From assembly GCF_000633395.1 (NCBI RefSeq), contig NZ_AYMU01000002.1:496001-560000 (forward strand): a DNA stretch of 64,000 nucleotides, in the 5' to 3' direction. A program made the position numbers and the translations under genes. The notes under the pieces were generated by a model. It was not told the origin of the DNA. It ran no database searches and saw only the letters and a program-made list of their open reading frames with translations. Below are positions 49,722 to 59,938 of this stretch, piece after piece. This DNA comes from Pseudomonas sp. PH1b. Its GTDB lineage: Bacteria > Pseudomonadota > Gammaproteobacteria > Pseudomonadales > Pseudomonadaceae. Within the stretch, counting starts at the first letter, position 1. Each line of letters starts with the position of its first letter.

Positions 49722-52700
49722 TCATGGAGTTTTCTGGTCGATGCCGGCTTGCAGCAACGGGCTGTCACTGTGGCCGCCGACACGCAGCGGGCCCAGATTG
49801 AACAACTGGTCCTTTTGCGTGGCGTCGTCCTGTTTGCGGGTCAGCTCGGCGCCGCTGCCCAGGGCCAGGTTGACCGGTGACTTGGACAGGTTGAGCCCGG
49901 CGTCGAGGCGCAGGTCAGAACCGGCCAGGGCCGTGCTGCTGACCTTGGAACCGCCCAGGTCGACCGCGCCCTGGCTGGCGCTGATGCGTGCGCCGGTGAG
50001 CCGGGTCTGCCCACCCACTTGCAGGTTGACGCCCTGCTGGCCACTGATGCCCGAGGCCTGTTCCACGCTGTCCTTGCGGGTGTGGCTCAGGTCCAGGTTC
50101 AGGGTCGGGGTGTAGGTGGTGTTGCCGCTCTTGTCGCCGAACAGCACGCTTTCAGCGGTGTCGGCCACTTTGCTGCCAGTGGTGTTCTTCTCGCTGACCG
50201 AATAGCTGTCGCTGGTCTTTGGCCAGAAACGCTGTTTGAGGTCCGAGAGCCGATTGCCCAGCGCATCGGCCTGGTCGGCCAGGTAGTTCTTGGCCTTGTC
50301 CACGCCGCTGCCCAGGGCGCCGCGAGGCTCCGGGTTGACGTCGTAGCTGCCACTGCGGCTGAGCTTTTCCCCCAGGCGTTCCTTGGCGTTGCTGGCCTGG
50401 CTGAGCACGCTGTCCTTGGCCGAGCCGAGCTTGTCGACGCCCTTGTCGACCGCGTTTTCCAGCTTCTCCCGATGTTTTTCGAAGCCTTTCTCGGCCTTGG
50501 CCTGCAGGTTGTCCTTGAGGGGGCCGGCCGGCTTGGCCAGTTTGCTCACCAGGCCTGGTTGGTTCTTCTCCACATCCAGCTTGGCGTCGATGTTGACCTG
50601 GGTATTGCGCAACTGGTCCTGGCGGCTTTCGATGAGCAGGTCGCCACCGATGGTCCCGTCGACCCGTTGCGCGTCGATGCGAGCACCGGCCAGGTGCACA
50701 TCGGCGGCACTGTTGAGCACCACCTGGTCGGCCTTGATCAGGCTGTTGTGCTGGGTCGTGTCTTGGCGCCGGTCGACGTCGACCTTGGCCCGGGCATTGA
50801 TCCCGCGGTCGATCTTCGGCGAGTCGTGCTCACCGGCATCGGCCAGGGTGGTCTTGCCCAGGTTGGCCCCGGCACCCAGGGTCAGGCCCCAGTTGTTGTG
50901 AGCCTGGGTGGACTGTGCCGATTCCTGGAAGACACCGCCCTGGGCCGCGTCCAGAACCACTTTGCCGGCATCGATCCGTGTGCCCTGCAGGTGAATCGCG
51001 CTGTCGCCGCTGGCCTCGCTGCCCAGCAGCACCTGGCCCTGGCTGTAGAGCTGGGCACCGCGTTGGCTCTGGTCCGTTTCGGCGACCCGGCCAATGTTGA
51101 AGTTGGCACTGAGGTTGGCTTTCTGGGCACTGCTCTGTTCACTGCTGGTCTTGCCGCCACCGACCGTGAGGCCGCCGCCGAGGTTGCTGCCCTGGCTGCT
51201 GTGGGTGTCGCTTGCGGCTTGCAGGTCGAGCTTGCCGCCGGCCTTGAGGCTGATATCGCCAGCGGGGCGCGCGGCGTTGCCGATCTGCGTGCCTTGCAGC
51301 GTCAGGTCGCCGCCGCTGTTCAGCTGGATCGGTCCCTGGCCCTGGAGGCTGGCGACTTGCGCCTGGCTGTCCTGCTGGTTGAGGGTCTTGTGGTCCAGTT
51401 GCACCCCGGCGCCGACATTGAGATGGGTGCCGCTGGCCCCCGGTGTGCTGGCCAGGCTCAGGGACGCATCGCCGCGCAGGCTGGTGTTGCTGCTGGCTTG
51501 ACGGTCATTGGCCTGGTTCAGCGCCAGTTCACCGCCGGTCTTGATGCTGATACCGCCCTGGCCGCCATTGAACTGGCTGCCTTCGAAACGGCCGTCGCCT
51601 CCGAGCTGGATATCCACCCCCTGGCTGCCGGCGTAACTGCCGACCTGGGCCTTTTCCTGGGTGCTGGTGACGCTGCTGCTGCCGCCTGCACCACTGCCGC
51701 GGATGTTCAGGTCTTCACCGGTATTGGTGTAGACCCGCACGCCGGCCTTGGCGTCCAGGGCCTGCTCGCTGCTGCTGTGGGTATTGCTGGCAGCACTGGC
51801 CAGCAGGCTGTCGGCGCTGATCTTCACGGCGCCGTCGGTGGCGCGGTACTGGGTGCCCTGGTCGTGCAGTTGCCCGGCGGTCCTGACCTCGACCTTGCCC
51901 CCGCTCAACTGGCTGACCACGGCCTTGCTGCTGCTTTCGGCAACCTGGCGATTCTGGTGGCTGACATCCACATCCAGGCCGACATTGGGCTGTTCCAGGG
52001 CATCGAGCACCCCGGGTTGATGGAACTTGCGCTGGGCCACGCCTTGGATGGCCTTTTCGATCGGCCGGGTGACGCCCTTGTATTCCACGTTGGCACCGAC
52101 ATCCACTGCCCAGTTGTTCTCACTGTGCTGGCTGCTTTCGCTGTTGCGCGCGGCTTTGTTGTCGATCTCTCCAGCGTTCACCGCAAGCGTGCCGCCGGCC
52201 TTGACCTGGGCGCCTTCGGTGCTCAGGCGCTTGCCGGCATTGAGGGTCAGGTTGCCGCTGGCGGCGATGCTGCTGGTTTGCGCAGTCGTCTTGCTGCTGC
52301 TGTCCTGGCTGCTGTTGTGGGCCACTTCCACGCCGTTGCCGGCCCGGTCCAGGCCGCCGGTGTAGTAGAAGCCGCCACCGCTGGTGGTGCTGTCGCTGTG
52401 TTTTTCCTGGGTGTTGTCGGCCGCCAGCAGCTGGATATTTTTCCCGCTCAGGCTGGCGTCGCCGGCGGTGGCCGCAAGGTCGCTGCCCTCGATGCGCAGG
52501 TCGTTGCCAGCGCTGACCGCCAGGCTGCCGCCACTGAGGCTGGACGCCTGCTGCCGAGTGCTGTCGCTGCTGTCGTTGCGCTGCTGGTCCTGGTAGCGCA
52601 CACCGGCCCGGTACTGGGTGGTGCCTGGCGCATTTTCCTTGGCGTAGGCGTCGAAGCCGCGCTCCTGGGTGCTGGTGCTGCTGTGCTGGGTATCCTGCGC

Positions 52701-54680
52701 TGCGGCGACCTTCACCGAGCCCTTGGCATTGACGTCCAGATGCCCCTGGGCAGCCACTTGCGAGCCGCTGATGTTCAGGTCCTCGGCGCTCTGCAACTTG
52801 AGGTTGCTGTCCGAGCGTACCTGGCTGCCGACGGTGGTGCTGTTCTTGCTCTGCTGGCGGCTCTCGTCCTTGGCGATGCCGAAGAACTTGCTGTCCTTGC
52901 TGTGGTTGTTGCTGTGGGACGTATCCTGCACGCCGTCGATGGTCAGCGAACCCTCTTGGCTGATGACGCTGGCCTGGGTCCCGCCACGGGCCTGGCTGCC
53001 ACTGATGCGCACCCTGTCGGCATGCACGATCAGCTTGCCGTCGGCATTGACCTTGCTGCCCTGGTTCTCAGTCTTGCCCTGGTCGCCGTCGGCATTCTTG
53101 CCGAAGAAGCCACCGCCCACCAGGTCGCCGGAGTAGCGCTGGTTGCTCTGGCTTTGCTGGCGACTGGCGCTGTTGATGTCCACATCCTTGGCAGCCAGTT
53201 GAATGTCGCCCTTGCTGTGCAGTTCGGCACCCTGCAGTTGCAGTTTGCGCTGGCTGTCGAGCGCCAGTTGCTGTCCGCTCTTGAGCCGGCTGGTGACGCT
53301 GCGCTGCTCGCTGCTGGCGGTCTCCCAGTGCTCTTTCCACAGGTGCTTGCGGTGCTGGCCCTGGTCACGCTGGGTGTGGGTCTCGGTGGCAGCGGTCAGG
53401 CGCAGGTCGCCGCCGCTGGTGGCTTTCAGGCGATTGCCGGCCTCGATACTGCTGCCCTGGATTTCGGTGTCGGCGCCGGAGTTGAGTTCGGCATCGTGCT
53501 GGGCCACCACCTTGTTGCCGTGCTGGCGTGTGTCGCTGTCGGTCTCGGTGCGGTCGTAGGTTTCCCAGGTGATGCCAATGGTGCTGTTTTCCCACTGCTG
53601 GCGCTTTTCCTGGAGTTTGCGGCTTTCGATGCTGCTCAGGGTCAGGTTGCGCCCGGCATCGAGCTTGACGTTGACGCCACTGACGTCCGTGGCTGCCAGG
53701 GTCAGGTCCCGGGCCCCGTGCAGGTCGATGTCGCCCTCGCTGTGAACCCCGGCGCGCACAGCGTCGAGGCTGTTGTCCAGGGCCTTGCCACGGATGTCCA
53801 GGTCACCGGCGGAGTGCAGCTTGACCCCGTCGCGGCCATTCACCTGGACTGCGCCGACTCGTACCCCGGCACCTTCGGCGGTGCTGACGATATTGATCCG
53901 CCCGGCCAGCATGGCGCCGAACAGGTTGGCGTCGATGCGTTGTTCCTGGGTACGGCTGGCGGGGTCGACCTTCAGGACCTTGCCGCTGGGGTAGTCGAGC
54001 TGGTTGCGGCCGACGGTCAGATTCAACTGGTCGTGGGCCTTGAGCTGGCCCAGGCTGTCGATGCTGGGCGCGATCAGGTTGATCGAGCCCTTTTCATTGA
54101 GCAGTCCGCCGCCGTGGATATCCAGCCGGCCTCCGGCGTTCTGGGTATTGAGCCGTTGCAGCTTGTCGCCCTGGAGTTCCGGGCGACCCACCACCAGGCT
54201 GGCGTTCGGGGTGTTGATGAAGCTGCCACCGTTGACCGAGATGCCATTGGGGTTGGCCAGCACGAAGTCGGCCGGGGTGCCGAAGATTTCTTGGGCGCCA
54301 TTGAGTTGCGAGGCATTCTGGCTGATCACTTCGTTGAGGATCACGCTGGCCGCCTGGCCCTGGAACTGCGCGTTGGCCGCCAGTTGTCCGGCCAGTTGCG
54401 ATGGCCCGTCCCGCAGGGCGTTGTTCAGCACCACGCCCTGCTGCCCGACGTTGTAGTCCAGGAACTGGTTGTGGGACAGGCCGCCGGCATTGGGCGCGAC
54501 GATATTGACGATGGGCACGCCGCCCTGGTTCAGCAGTTGCGGAGTGCCACCGGGGCCTTCGACCACGGTGATGCCATTGGCGAGGGCCAGGGGCAGGTGG
54601 GCCGCCAGCAGCAGGCCGGCGATGGTCCAGCGCAATGTGCCCTGGGGTGAAAGGTGGAACCTATGAGTGTTGTCCGGCAT
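49722..54680 (-). CDS. Two-partner secretion exoprotein TpsA (filamentous haemagglutinin family)
   Basis: The 1652-residue protein has a signal peptide ending near LALA|N (34), then a TPS secretion domain with NPNGI at 143-147 and the FILDYNVG-like block NQFLDYNVGQQGVVLNN. A long run of haemagglutinin beta-helix repeats follows (many LQSAEDLNISGSQV-like turns rich in Gly, Ser and Gln). Residues about 1380-1491 are different: charged, helical and Lys/Glu-rich. After that a short beta part ends the protein with no toxin-like tail and no VENN motif. It should be a secreted or surface-held adhesin exported by the TpsB upstream, 101 bp away. Confidence 0.93.
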   Translation of the reverse strand: MPDNTHRFHLSPQGTLRWTIAGLLLAAHLPLALANGITVVEGPGGTPQLLNQGGVPIVNIVAPNAGGLSHNQFLDYNVGQQGVVLNNALRDGPSQLAGQLAANAQFQGQAASVILNEVISQNASQLNGAQEIFGTPADFVLANPNGISVNGGSFINTPNASLVVGRPELQGDKLQRLNTQNAGGRLDIHGGGLLNEKGSINLIAPSIDSLGQLKAHDQLNLTVGRNQLDYPSGKVLKVDPASRTQEQRIDANLFGAMLAGRINIVSTAEGAGVRVGAVQVNGRDGVKLHSAGDLDIRGKALDNSLDAVRAGVHSEGDIDLHGARDLTLAATDVSGVNVKLDAGRNLTLSSIESRKLQEKRQQWENSTIGITWETYDRTETDSDTRQHGNKVVAQHDAELNSGADTEIQGSSIEAGNRLKATSGGDLRLTAATETHTQRDQGQHRKHLWKEHWETASSEQRSVTSRLKSGQQLALDSQRKLQLQGAELHSKGDIQLAAKDVDINSASRQQSQSNQRYSGDLVGGGFFGKNADGDQGKTENQGSKVNADGKLIVHADRVRISGSQARGGTQASVISQEGSLTIDGVQDTSHSNNHSKDSKFFGIAKDESRQQSKNSTTVGSQVRSDSNLKLQSAEDLNISGSQVAAQGHLDVNAKGSVKVAAAQDTQHSSTSTQERGFDAYAKENAPGTTQYRAGVRYQDQQRNDSSDSTRQQASSLSGGSLAVSAGNDLRIEGSDLAATAGDASLSGKNIQLLAADNTQEKHSDSTTSGGGFYYTGGLDRAGNGVEVAHNSSQDSSSKTTAQTSSIAASGNLTLNAGKRLSTEGAQVKAGGTLAVNAGEIDNKAARNSESSQHSENNWAVDVGANVEYKGVTRPIEKAIQGVAQRKFHQPGVLDALEQPNVGLDVDVSHQNRQVAESSSKAVVSQLSGGKVEVRTAGQLHDQGTQYRATDGAVKISADSLLASAASNTHSSSEQALDAKAGVRVYTNTGEDLNIRGSGAGGSSSVTSTQEKAQVGSYAGSQGVDIQLGGDGRFEGSQFNGGQGGISIKTGGELALNQANDRQASSNTSLRGDASLSLASTPGASGTHLNVGAGVQLDHKTLNQQDSQAQVASLQGQGPIQLNSGGDLTLQGTQIGNAARPAGDISLKAGGKLDLQAASDTHSSQGSNLGGGLTVGGGKTSSEQSSAQKANLSANFNIGRVAETDQSQRGAQLYSQGQVLLGSEASGDSAIHLQGTRIDAGKVVLDAAQGGVFQESAQSTQAHNNWGLTLGAGANLGKTTLADAGEHDSPKIDRGINARAKVDVDRRQDTTQHNSLIKADQVVLNSAADVHLAGARIDAQRVDGTIGGDLLIESRQDQLRNTQVNIDAKLDVEKNQPGLVSKLAKPAGPLKDNLQAKAEKGFEKHREKLENAVDKGVDKLGSAKDSVLSQASNAKERLGEKLSRSGSYDVNPEPRGALGSGVDKAKNYLADQADALGNRLSDLKQRFWPKTSDSYSVSEKNTTGSKVADTAESVLFGDKSGNTTYTPTLNLDLSHTRKDSVEQASGISGQQGVNLQVGGQTRLTGARISASQGAVDLGGSKVSSTALAGSDLRLDAGLNLSKSPVNLALGSGAELTRKQDDATQKDQLFNLGPLRVGGHSDSPLLQAGIDQKTP

Positions 54681-54781
54681 GAGAACCTCGTTCTAAGTGG
54701 GTGAGCCGGGCGTTGCTTTATCGGGTGCAACGGCGCGTGGTGCTCAGGTTCATCGGGTACTTCAGGCTAAATGTCGGTGGA

Positions 54782-56506
54782 TCAGATCTGCAGGCTGATC
54801 CTGGCCAGCCAGACTTCCGGTTCCGTTCGAAAGCGCTCCGGAGTGTTCAGGCTGCGTTGGTAATCCAGGTCCAACTGGAGGTTTTTCCAGGCCAGGTTGA
54901 GCCCTGCGCTGGCGCCGCTCAGGTGCTGGCTCTGGGCACCGTGCCTGGCCTTGATCCAGCCGTCGTCCAGGCCCAGGCGCGGGGTGATCTTCAGCGGCAG
55001 GTCGGTGCTCAGGGGCAGGCGCAGGGTGTTGCGCCAGATCCCGCCGATGGCCCCCGAGGCACTGTTGACGCGGTAGCCGCGAACCGCCGAATCATCGGTC
55101 CCCAGCAGTTGTTCGATGGCCGGCAACGGGTCGGGGCTGTACTGCAGGTTCAACTGGCTCTGCCACTGCCAGCGCTGCTGGCCCCACTGGCCGTTGCGCC
55201 ACTGGCTGAGCCCGGCGCGATACTTGCGAAACTGGGCCTGGGGCAGGTTGCGCTGCACTTGCTGCGAGTCGCGGTCGGCACCGAACCAGGTCAGCCCCTG
55301 GGCGTAATTGACATCCAGGTTCCATACCGCGCTGTTGAGCCAGAACAGATTGAGCCCGGCCTCGGCCACGGTCAGGGTTGGGCTCTGGATCTGCAGATGA
55401 GCCTTTTGCAGGTAGCTGTCGACGTCCTTGTAGGCCAGTTGCAGGTTGGCACTGAGCTGGTGGCTCTGATCGCGCCACAGCACCCGGTCGGCGCGGCCGC
55501 TGACCATGTCGGTACGCCCGCTGTTGTACAGGGTGGTGCGTGCCAGCTTGAGAGGGGCACGGTACTCGGCGTGGCTGGCGAACAGGCTGTAGGTCCAGTA
55601 GCCGTAGGGCACCGAGTAGAACAGGCTGCTGCTGCGGCTGTAGCGCGGGCCGTGGTTGAGGGTGTCGCTGTAGTTGAGGTTCAGCGCGTCGTTGATTTGC
55701 AACGGGCTGTCGAGGTTGAGGTTGATCGACTGGCGATCACGGCCGGTGCCGGCGCTGCCGAGATTGTCCACCCCCAGCCCGAGCCCCCAGCGGGCCGCCT
55801 TGCTGCGCGAGCGCAGGATGATCCGCGAGGCGCCGGGCTGGCTGCCCGGGGCGATGTCGGCGGTCAGGTCCACGGAACGCAGGCGGTTCAGCTGGTCCAG
55901 GCCCTGCTCCAGGTCGCGCAGGTTCAAGGGGTTGCCGAGCATTCCCGGGAACGCGCCGCGCAACGACACCGGCAGGCTCTGGTCGGCCAGCTCGATGGCT
56001 TCGACATAACCTTCCTCTACCAGGATATCCAGGCTGTGGCCGGCCGCCGGGGCACTGGCCAGGTACGGGCGACTGGCGATATAGCCGGCGTCGACATAGA
56101 AGCGGGTGATCGCCGCCAGCAGTTGGTTGATCTGATTGACCCCCATGCAGGGCGCCAGGTACGGCTTGAGGTAATCGTTGAGCCGGGCCTTGTTGAACAG
56201 GCTGACACCGCCGATGCGGGTACCGCTGAGGGGCCAGCATTGATTGTCGGTGACGCCTTGCTCCGGCAACTGGGGCGTGGCCGGGGCGCCGCCGAAGCTG
56301 CCCCGCTGCATCTGCCGCTGGCGCTGTTCCAGTTGCAACTGTTGCAGGTCCCGCTGCTGTTGCTGCTGCAGGCGCAGGGCTTCCTGCCCGGGTTGCAGGT
56401 CATCGGCCAACGTCGGCGTCAGGTACGCCAGGCCCAGTACCAGTCCCAGGCAGCCCCAGCCGGTACGGCTGAGAAGGGAACGATCAGTGCGTGATGGATA
56501 GGGCAC
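54782..56506 (-). CDS. Two-partner secretion outer membrane transporter TpsB (ShlB/FhaC family)
   Basis: The 574-residue protein has a signal peptide ending near PTLA|D (35), a Gln/Arg-rich N-terminal helix (LRLQQQQQRDLQQL) as in FhaC, two POTRA domains (GVSLFNKARLNDYL and QSLPVSLRGAFPGM regions) and a C-terminal 16-strand barrel. The loop motif VRGYR (SAVRGYRVNSA) that reaches into the pore is intact, and the chain ends in an aromatic-poor LARISLQI. It transports TpsA across the outer membrane. It is the first gene of the pair. Confidence 0.95.
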   Translation of the reverse strand: MPYPSRTDRSLLSRTGWGCLGLVLGLAYLTPTLADDLQPGQEALRLQQQQQRDLQQLQLEQRQRQMQRGSFGGAPATPQLPEQGVTDNQCWPLSGTRIGGVSLFNKARLNDYLKPYLAPCMGVNQINQLLAAITRFYVDAGYIASRPYLASAPAAGHSLDILVEEGYVEAIELADQSLPVSLRGAFPGMLGNPLNLRDLEQGLDQLNRLRSVDLTADIAPGSQPGASRIILRSRSKAARWGLGLGVDNLGSAGTGRDRQSINLNLDSPLQINDALNLNYSDTLNHGPRYSRSSSLFYSVPYGYWTYSLFASHAEYRAPLKLARTTLYNSGRTDMVSGRADRVLWRDQSHQLSANLQLAYKDVDSYLQKAHLQIQSPTLTVAEAGLNLFWLNSAVWNLDVNYAQGLTWFGADRDSQQVQRNLPQAQFRKYRAGLSQWRNGQWGQQRWQWQSQLNLQYSPDPLPAIEQLLGTDDSAVRGYRVNSASGAIGGIWRNTLRLPLSTDLPLKITPRLGLDDGWIKARHGAQSQHLSGASAGLNLAWKNLQLDLDYQRSLNTPERFRTEPEVWLARISLQI

Positions 56507-57255
56507 TTGGCATCCTTACTTTAAGAAGAGGAAGTGACGAAAAGCCGACCGCGCAGGCTCAACTAATAGCGTCGCTTCTAGTTCAGTTTTGTGAACCTGA
56601 AATACCGTCGACTTGTATGTCGACAGCGAGTGTTCAAGTTCTCGAAAGTGACAGTTCCTGAGTAAGTTCCGAGTCGAGCAGTGCAACGTCAGGTATGACA
56701 AAAGTCTTGAGTAAGATGCAATGAAAACGTTACAGCGCAGGGTGCAATTAATTTTTCCGGGGAGGGCCAGCGGGGAAAATTCCTGTTGAAATCGAGACTA
56801 TCCGAAACCTGAAAACCGATTTGTACGTAAATTGTAAATGCATAGAAGGCTAACAGTTTTTTACTTACGGCCTTGATTGGCAAGGGGTGTGGCGATGAGC
56901 GCGAAGATTTCCAGGTAGGAGGCTTATTTGAGGGGCTGCTGAAATGTTCGGTTTCTATGAGCCTGTCCGGCGATACCGGCCAGCCATGAAGAATGTTCTT
57001 TGTTAGTTTCAGTTGTTAATCGAGTAGTTGCTCTATTTTGAGTGAGCAAGATTGGCTAAGGGTTTTCCTTATATCGGCCTGCCGGAACTAGTGCTGATCA
57101 TTCACAAGGCACTGCAGTTGCTCGGCGCCTATTGCCCCGACCTTTCCTGGGCGCTCGGTCCGGAATGCGCGTAGGGGAATCCCTTAGTTGCCGATTGGAT
57201 GGTGCAAGTCATATCAAGCGCCTGTTACTGCTGGCAGGCGCTTGATCGGCGCGGG
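56507..57255. other. Long AT-richer region upstream of the TPS pair
   Basis: About 750 bp without a supported gene; two frames of about 60 codons on the minus strand have no ribosome site and no recognisable product. It must hold the tpsBA promoter. Notable sequences are TAGGGGAATCCCTTA (57172-57186), an interrupted palindrome, and a repeated GTCGAC around 56610. At the right end is the dGTPase hairpin (57213-57246). Confidence 0.55.
57213..57246 (-). terminator. Hairpin after the dGTPase gene
   Basis: ATCAAGCGCCTG and CAGGCGCTTGAT form a perfect 12-bp stem with a 10-base loop, about 10 bp after the stop. No T run follows on the minus strand, so it is a probable but not classical terminator. 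Confidence 0.55.
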
Positions 57256-58587
57256 TTATTGCGGGCTTGAGCGCCCGGTCATTTCCCGGGCCATTTCACT
57301 GGCGTAGCTGTCGGTCATGCCGGCAATGAAGTCGATCATCCGCAGGAACGAGGTATGCAGCGGCCAGTGCGGGTCCGGTGCATTGTTGCCCAGCAGGTCG
57401 AGGATCCGCCGGTTCTTGAACGACGGGGTCTTGCCACCGTGTTGCTCCAGCGCCGCGCCGCAGAAGGAGTTGAGCAGGATCTCCAGGGTGGTGTAGGCGC
57501 CGATCTCGTGCAGGGTCTTGCGCTTGTCCTGGAAGATCTTGCGGCGCGCCACGTCCTTGGCATTGAGCACGCAACGCTTGGCCGGGCCGTGCATGTGTTC
57601 CACCAGGTCGCCATGCAGGGTGCCGGCCAGCAGTGCGTCCTGCTGTTCGACGAAAGCCCGGGCGGCGGCGTTGGTCAGGTGTTCGATGGCCTTGCCCCGA
57701 AGGATCGCCAGGCGCCGTCGGCGAGAGTCCCCCGGACCCAGCTGGCGATAGGTTTCCGGCAGGTCGTCGCCCACCAGGCCCAGGAGCAGGGCTTCGACTT
57801 CGGCGTACTCCAGCAGGTCCATCTCCAGGCCGTCCTCGAGGTCGATCAGGGCGTAGCAGATGTCGTCCGCGGCCTCCATCAGGTACACCAGCGGGTGGCG
57901 GGCCCAGCGCTGTTCTTCGAGCTGTGGCAGGCCCAGTTTGTGGGCGATCTGCTCCAGCAGCGGCAGCTCGCTCTGGTAGCAGCCGAACTTGTGTTTCTTG
58001 TAGCCCAGGGAGTCGGCGTGGCGAGCGGTCCAGGGGTACTTGAGGTAGGTGCCGAGGGTGGCGTAGGTCAGCCGGGTGCCGCCGTCGAACTGGTGGTATT
58101 CCAGTTGGGTGAGGACCCGGAATCCCTGGGCATTGCCTTCGAAATTGAGGAAGTCCTGGCGCTCGGCCTCGCTCATCGCGTCCAGCCAGCCACGCCCGGC
58201 AGCCTGCTGGAACCAGTGGCGGATGGCGTCTTCGCCGGAGTGGCCGAAGGGCGGGTTGCCGATGTCGTGGGCCAGGCAGGCGGACTGCACCACCATTCCC
58301 AGGTCGCTGGGTTCGCACCAGTCGGGCAGGGCGCTGCGCAGGGTTTCGCCGACGCGCATGCCCAGGGAACGCCCGACGCAACTGACTTCCAGGGAGTGGG
58401 TCAGGCGGGTGTGGATGTGGTCGTTGCTGGACACCGGGTGCACCTGGGTCTTGCGCCCCAGACGGCGGAAGGCGCCGGAGAAGATGATGCGGTCATGGTC
58501 TTTGTGGAAAGGGCTACGGCCGAGTTCTTCCGGGCTGTGCACTGGCTTTCCGAGGCGTTCGCGGTTGAGCAGGGTCTGCCAATCCAA
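57256..58587 (-). CDS. dgt: Deoxyguanosinetriphosphate triphosphohydrolase (dGTPase)
   Basis: The protein has 443 residues from the TTG at 58587 ([13 protein letters not shown]), preceded by GGAGAG; a longer frame to 58689 has no homology or ribosome site. The HD-domain metal site is seen in [18 protein letters not shown] and [15 protein letters not shown], with further family blocks [16 protein letters not shown] and [19 protein letters not shown]. It cleaves dNTPs to the nucleoside and triphosphate. It is a single gene. Confidence 0.94.
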   Translation of the reverse strand: MDWQTLLNRERLGKPVHSPEELGRSPFHKDHDRIIFSGAFRRLGRKTQVHPVSSNDHIHTRLTHSLEVSCVGRSLGMRVGETLRSALPDWCEPSDLGMVVQSACLAHDIGNPPFGHSGEDAIRHWFQQAAGRGWLDAMSEAERQDFLNFEGNAQGFRVLTQLEYHQFDGGTRLTYATLGTYLKYPWTARHADSLGYKKHKFGCYQSELPLLEQIAHKLGLPQLEEQRWARHPLVYLMEAADDICYALIDLEDGLEMDLLEYAEVEALLLGLVGDDLPETYRQLGPGDSRRRRLAILRGKAIEHLTNAAARAFVEQQDALLAGTLHGDLVEHMHGPAKRCVLNAKDVARRKIFQDKRKTLHEIGAYTTLEILLNSFCGAALEQHGGKTPSFKNRRILDLLGNNAPDPHWPLHTSFLRMIDFIAGMTDSYASEMAREMTGRSSPQ

Positions 58588-58774
58588 GGCGGGTCTCTCC
58601 GAAAAAAAACTGAGGCGCCCAGCTTCCGGGTTCCCGGGCAGGGCTGCAAGAGGGGCGCTGCGCCGGACTGCAAGTAATTGCGTCCGCAACGGGCGAGCCG
58701 GGTGGCCGGGGCCAGGTGCCGGTGTTGTCAGCGCCTGCGCCAGCCCTCCCGCGAAGGCGATACAGGCTCAAGGG

Positions 58775-59938
58775 TTACAGGCCGGCGGCATCGATATCGA
58801 TCAGCAACAGGCGCTGGCCGTTTGCAAAGAACTGCCCGGCCGTCAGGCAGTATTGGTTGCTGGTGGCGTCGCGGTAGGTGCTGGAGAGGATCAGGCGTCG
58901 TTCCTCCCAGCCTTCGGCCAGCAAATGATAGAAGTACGGGCGCCACGACCAGTTGTGGCCGACGTAGCTGTTGTCGGCCTGCCAGCCGTTAGGGCGCCAT
59001 TCCAGGTTGGGTGTCAGTTGGGTGCCATGCCGGTCGCACTGATAGAAGCGCAACAGCCAGGGAAAGGCCTCGACCTCGGGCAACTGGCTGATGGGCGCCT
59101 GGGCCTGGGCCCAGGCCTGGAGCAGGCTCATCAGCTGGACCAGTTGCTGGCGCATGCGCATCAGGCGCAGGCGCTCGTCGAGCTTGTGTTGCACATAACG
59201 CTGGCGCAACCGAGCAAAGGGCTGGACGAAGGCGTCGCTGGCGAACAGTGGCTCCTGGGCCTGGGCAAACAGGAAACCCTGGACATAGCGCGAACCGCAC
59301 TCCAGAGCGAAGCTCAGCTCGGACTCGGTTTCCACCCCTTCGGCGATGATCCAGCAGCCGGTCTTTTCCGCCATCTGCGCCAGGGCCCTGACCACGTCGC
59401 CGCTGGGACCGCCCCGGGCGGCCGCCTGGAACAGGCGCATGTCGAGCTTGAGGATGTCCGGTTGCAGGGCCAGTACCCGGTCGAGTTGCGAATAGCCGGC
59501 GCCGAAGTCGTCGATGGCGATCCGCGCGCCCGCCTGGCGGTAGCGCGCCACCACTTCCGCCAGGCGCTGATTGTCGCCCCCCAGCTCGGTGATTTCGAAG
59601 ACGACACGCCGTGGATCGACCTGGTGCTGGTGCAATTGCTTGAGGCTCGGCAACGGCTGCCCTGGGCGCAGCCGGCTGATCCAGCGCGGCGAGATGTTCA
59701 GGCTCAGGAACCAGTCCGCCGGCGCTTCGTGCAAGCGCCGCAAAGCGTCGGCGCGGACCAGGCGATCAAGGCGGCGCAGGGCGCTGAAGGGGGTTCGCGG
59801 ATCGCTGAACAGCGGCCCCACGGATTTCAATTGGCCATTGCCCTGGCGCAGCCGGCCAAGGGCCTCGACGCCGGCAATGCGCCCGGTGGCGGTATCGATG
59901 AATGGCTGGAAGCAGGCGAGCGGTTGCCCGTCGATCAC
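58775..59938 (-). CDS. EAL-domain c-di-GMP phosphodiesterase with C-terminal sensor-like domain
   Basis: The 387-residue cytoplasmic protein has an N-terminal EAL domain with all key residues: E25 (GVEALGRL), Asn in LSLNISP, Glu in VFEITE, the pair in AIDDFGAGYS, Lys/Asp in LKLDM, Glu in IAEGVET and Gln in YVQGFLF. Activity is therefore expected. Residues about 265-387 resemble the YkuI-type C-terminal PAS/Cache-like domain (LLRFYQCDRHGTQLTPNLEW). With the HD-GYP protein it is one of two likely phosphodiesterases in the window. Confidence 0.9.
   Translation of the reverse strand: MIDGQPLACFQPFIDTATGRIAGVEALGRLRQGNGQLKSVGPLFSDPRTPFSALRRLDRLVRADALRRLHEAPADWFLSLNISPRWISRLRPGQPLPSLKQLHQHQVDPRRVVFEITELGGDNQRLAEVVARYRQAGARIAIDDFGAGYSQLDRVLALQPDILKLDMRLFQAAARGGPSGDVVRALAQMAEKTGCWIIAEGVETESELSFALECGSRYVQGFLFAQAQEPLFASDAFVQPFARLRQRYVQHKLDERLRLMRMRQQLVQLMSLLQAWAQAQAPISQLPEVEAFPWLLRFYQCDRHGTQLTPNLEWRPNGWQADNSYVGHNWSWRPYFYHLLAEGWEERRLILSSTYRDATSNQYCLTAGQFFANGQRLLLIDIDAAGL

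Noticed and set aside
49722..50200. Possible contact-dependent inhibition toxin and immunity gene at the TpsA end
   Set aside because: No VENN motif or toxin-like tail is present, and the next gene downstream is a response regulator, not a small immunity gene.
50019..54650. Very long open frame (1543 codons) on the plus strand opposite tpsA
   Set aside because: It mirrors the codon pattern of the GC-rich, repeat-rich tpsA gene, has no ribosome site or known domain, and its product is low-complexity. It is a shadow of the real gene.
56516..56883. Two minus-strand frames of about 60 codons before the TPS pair
   Set aside because: No ribosome site, no coding-type composition and no recognisable family; treated as intergenic.
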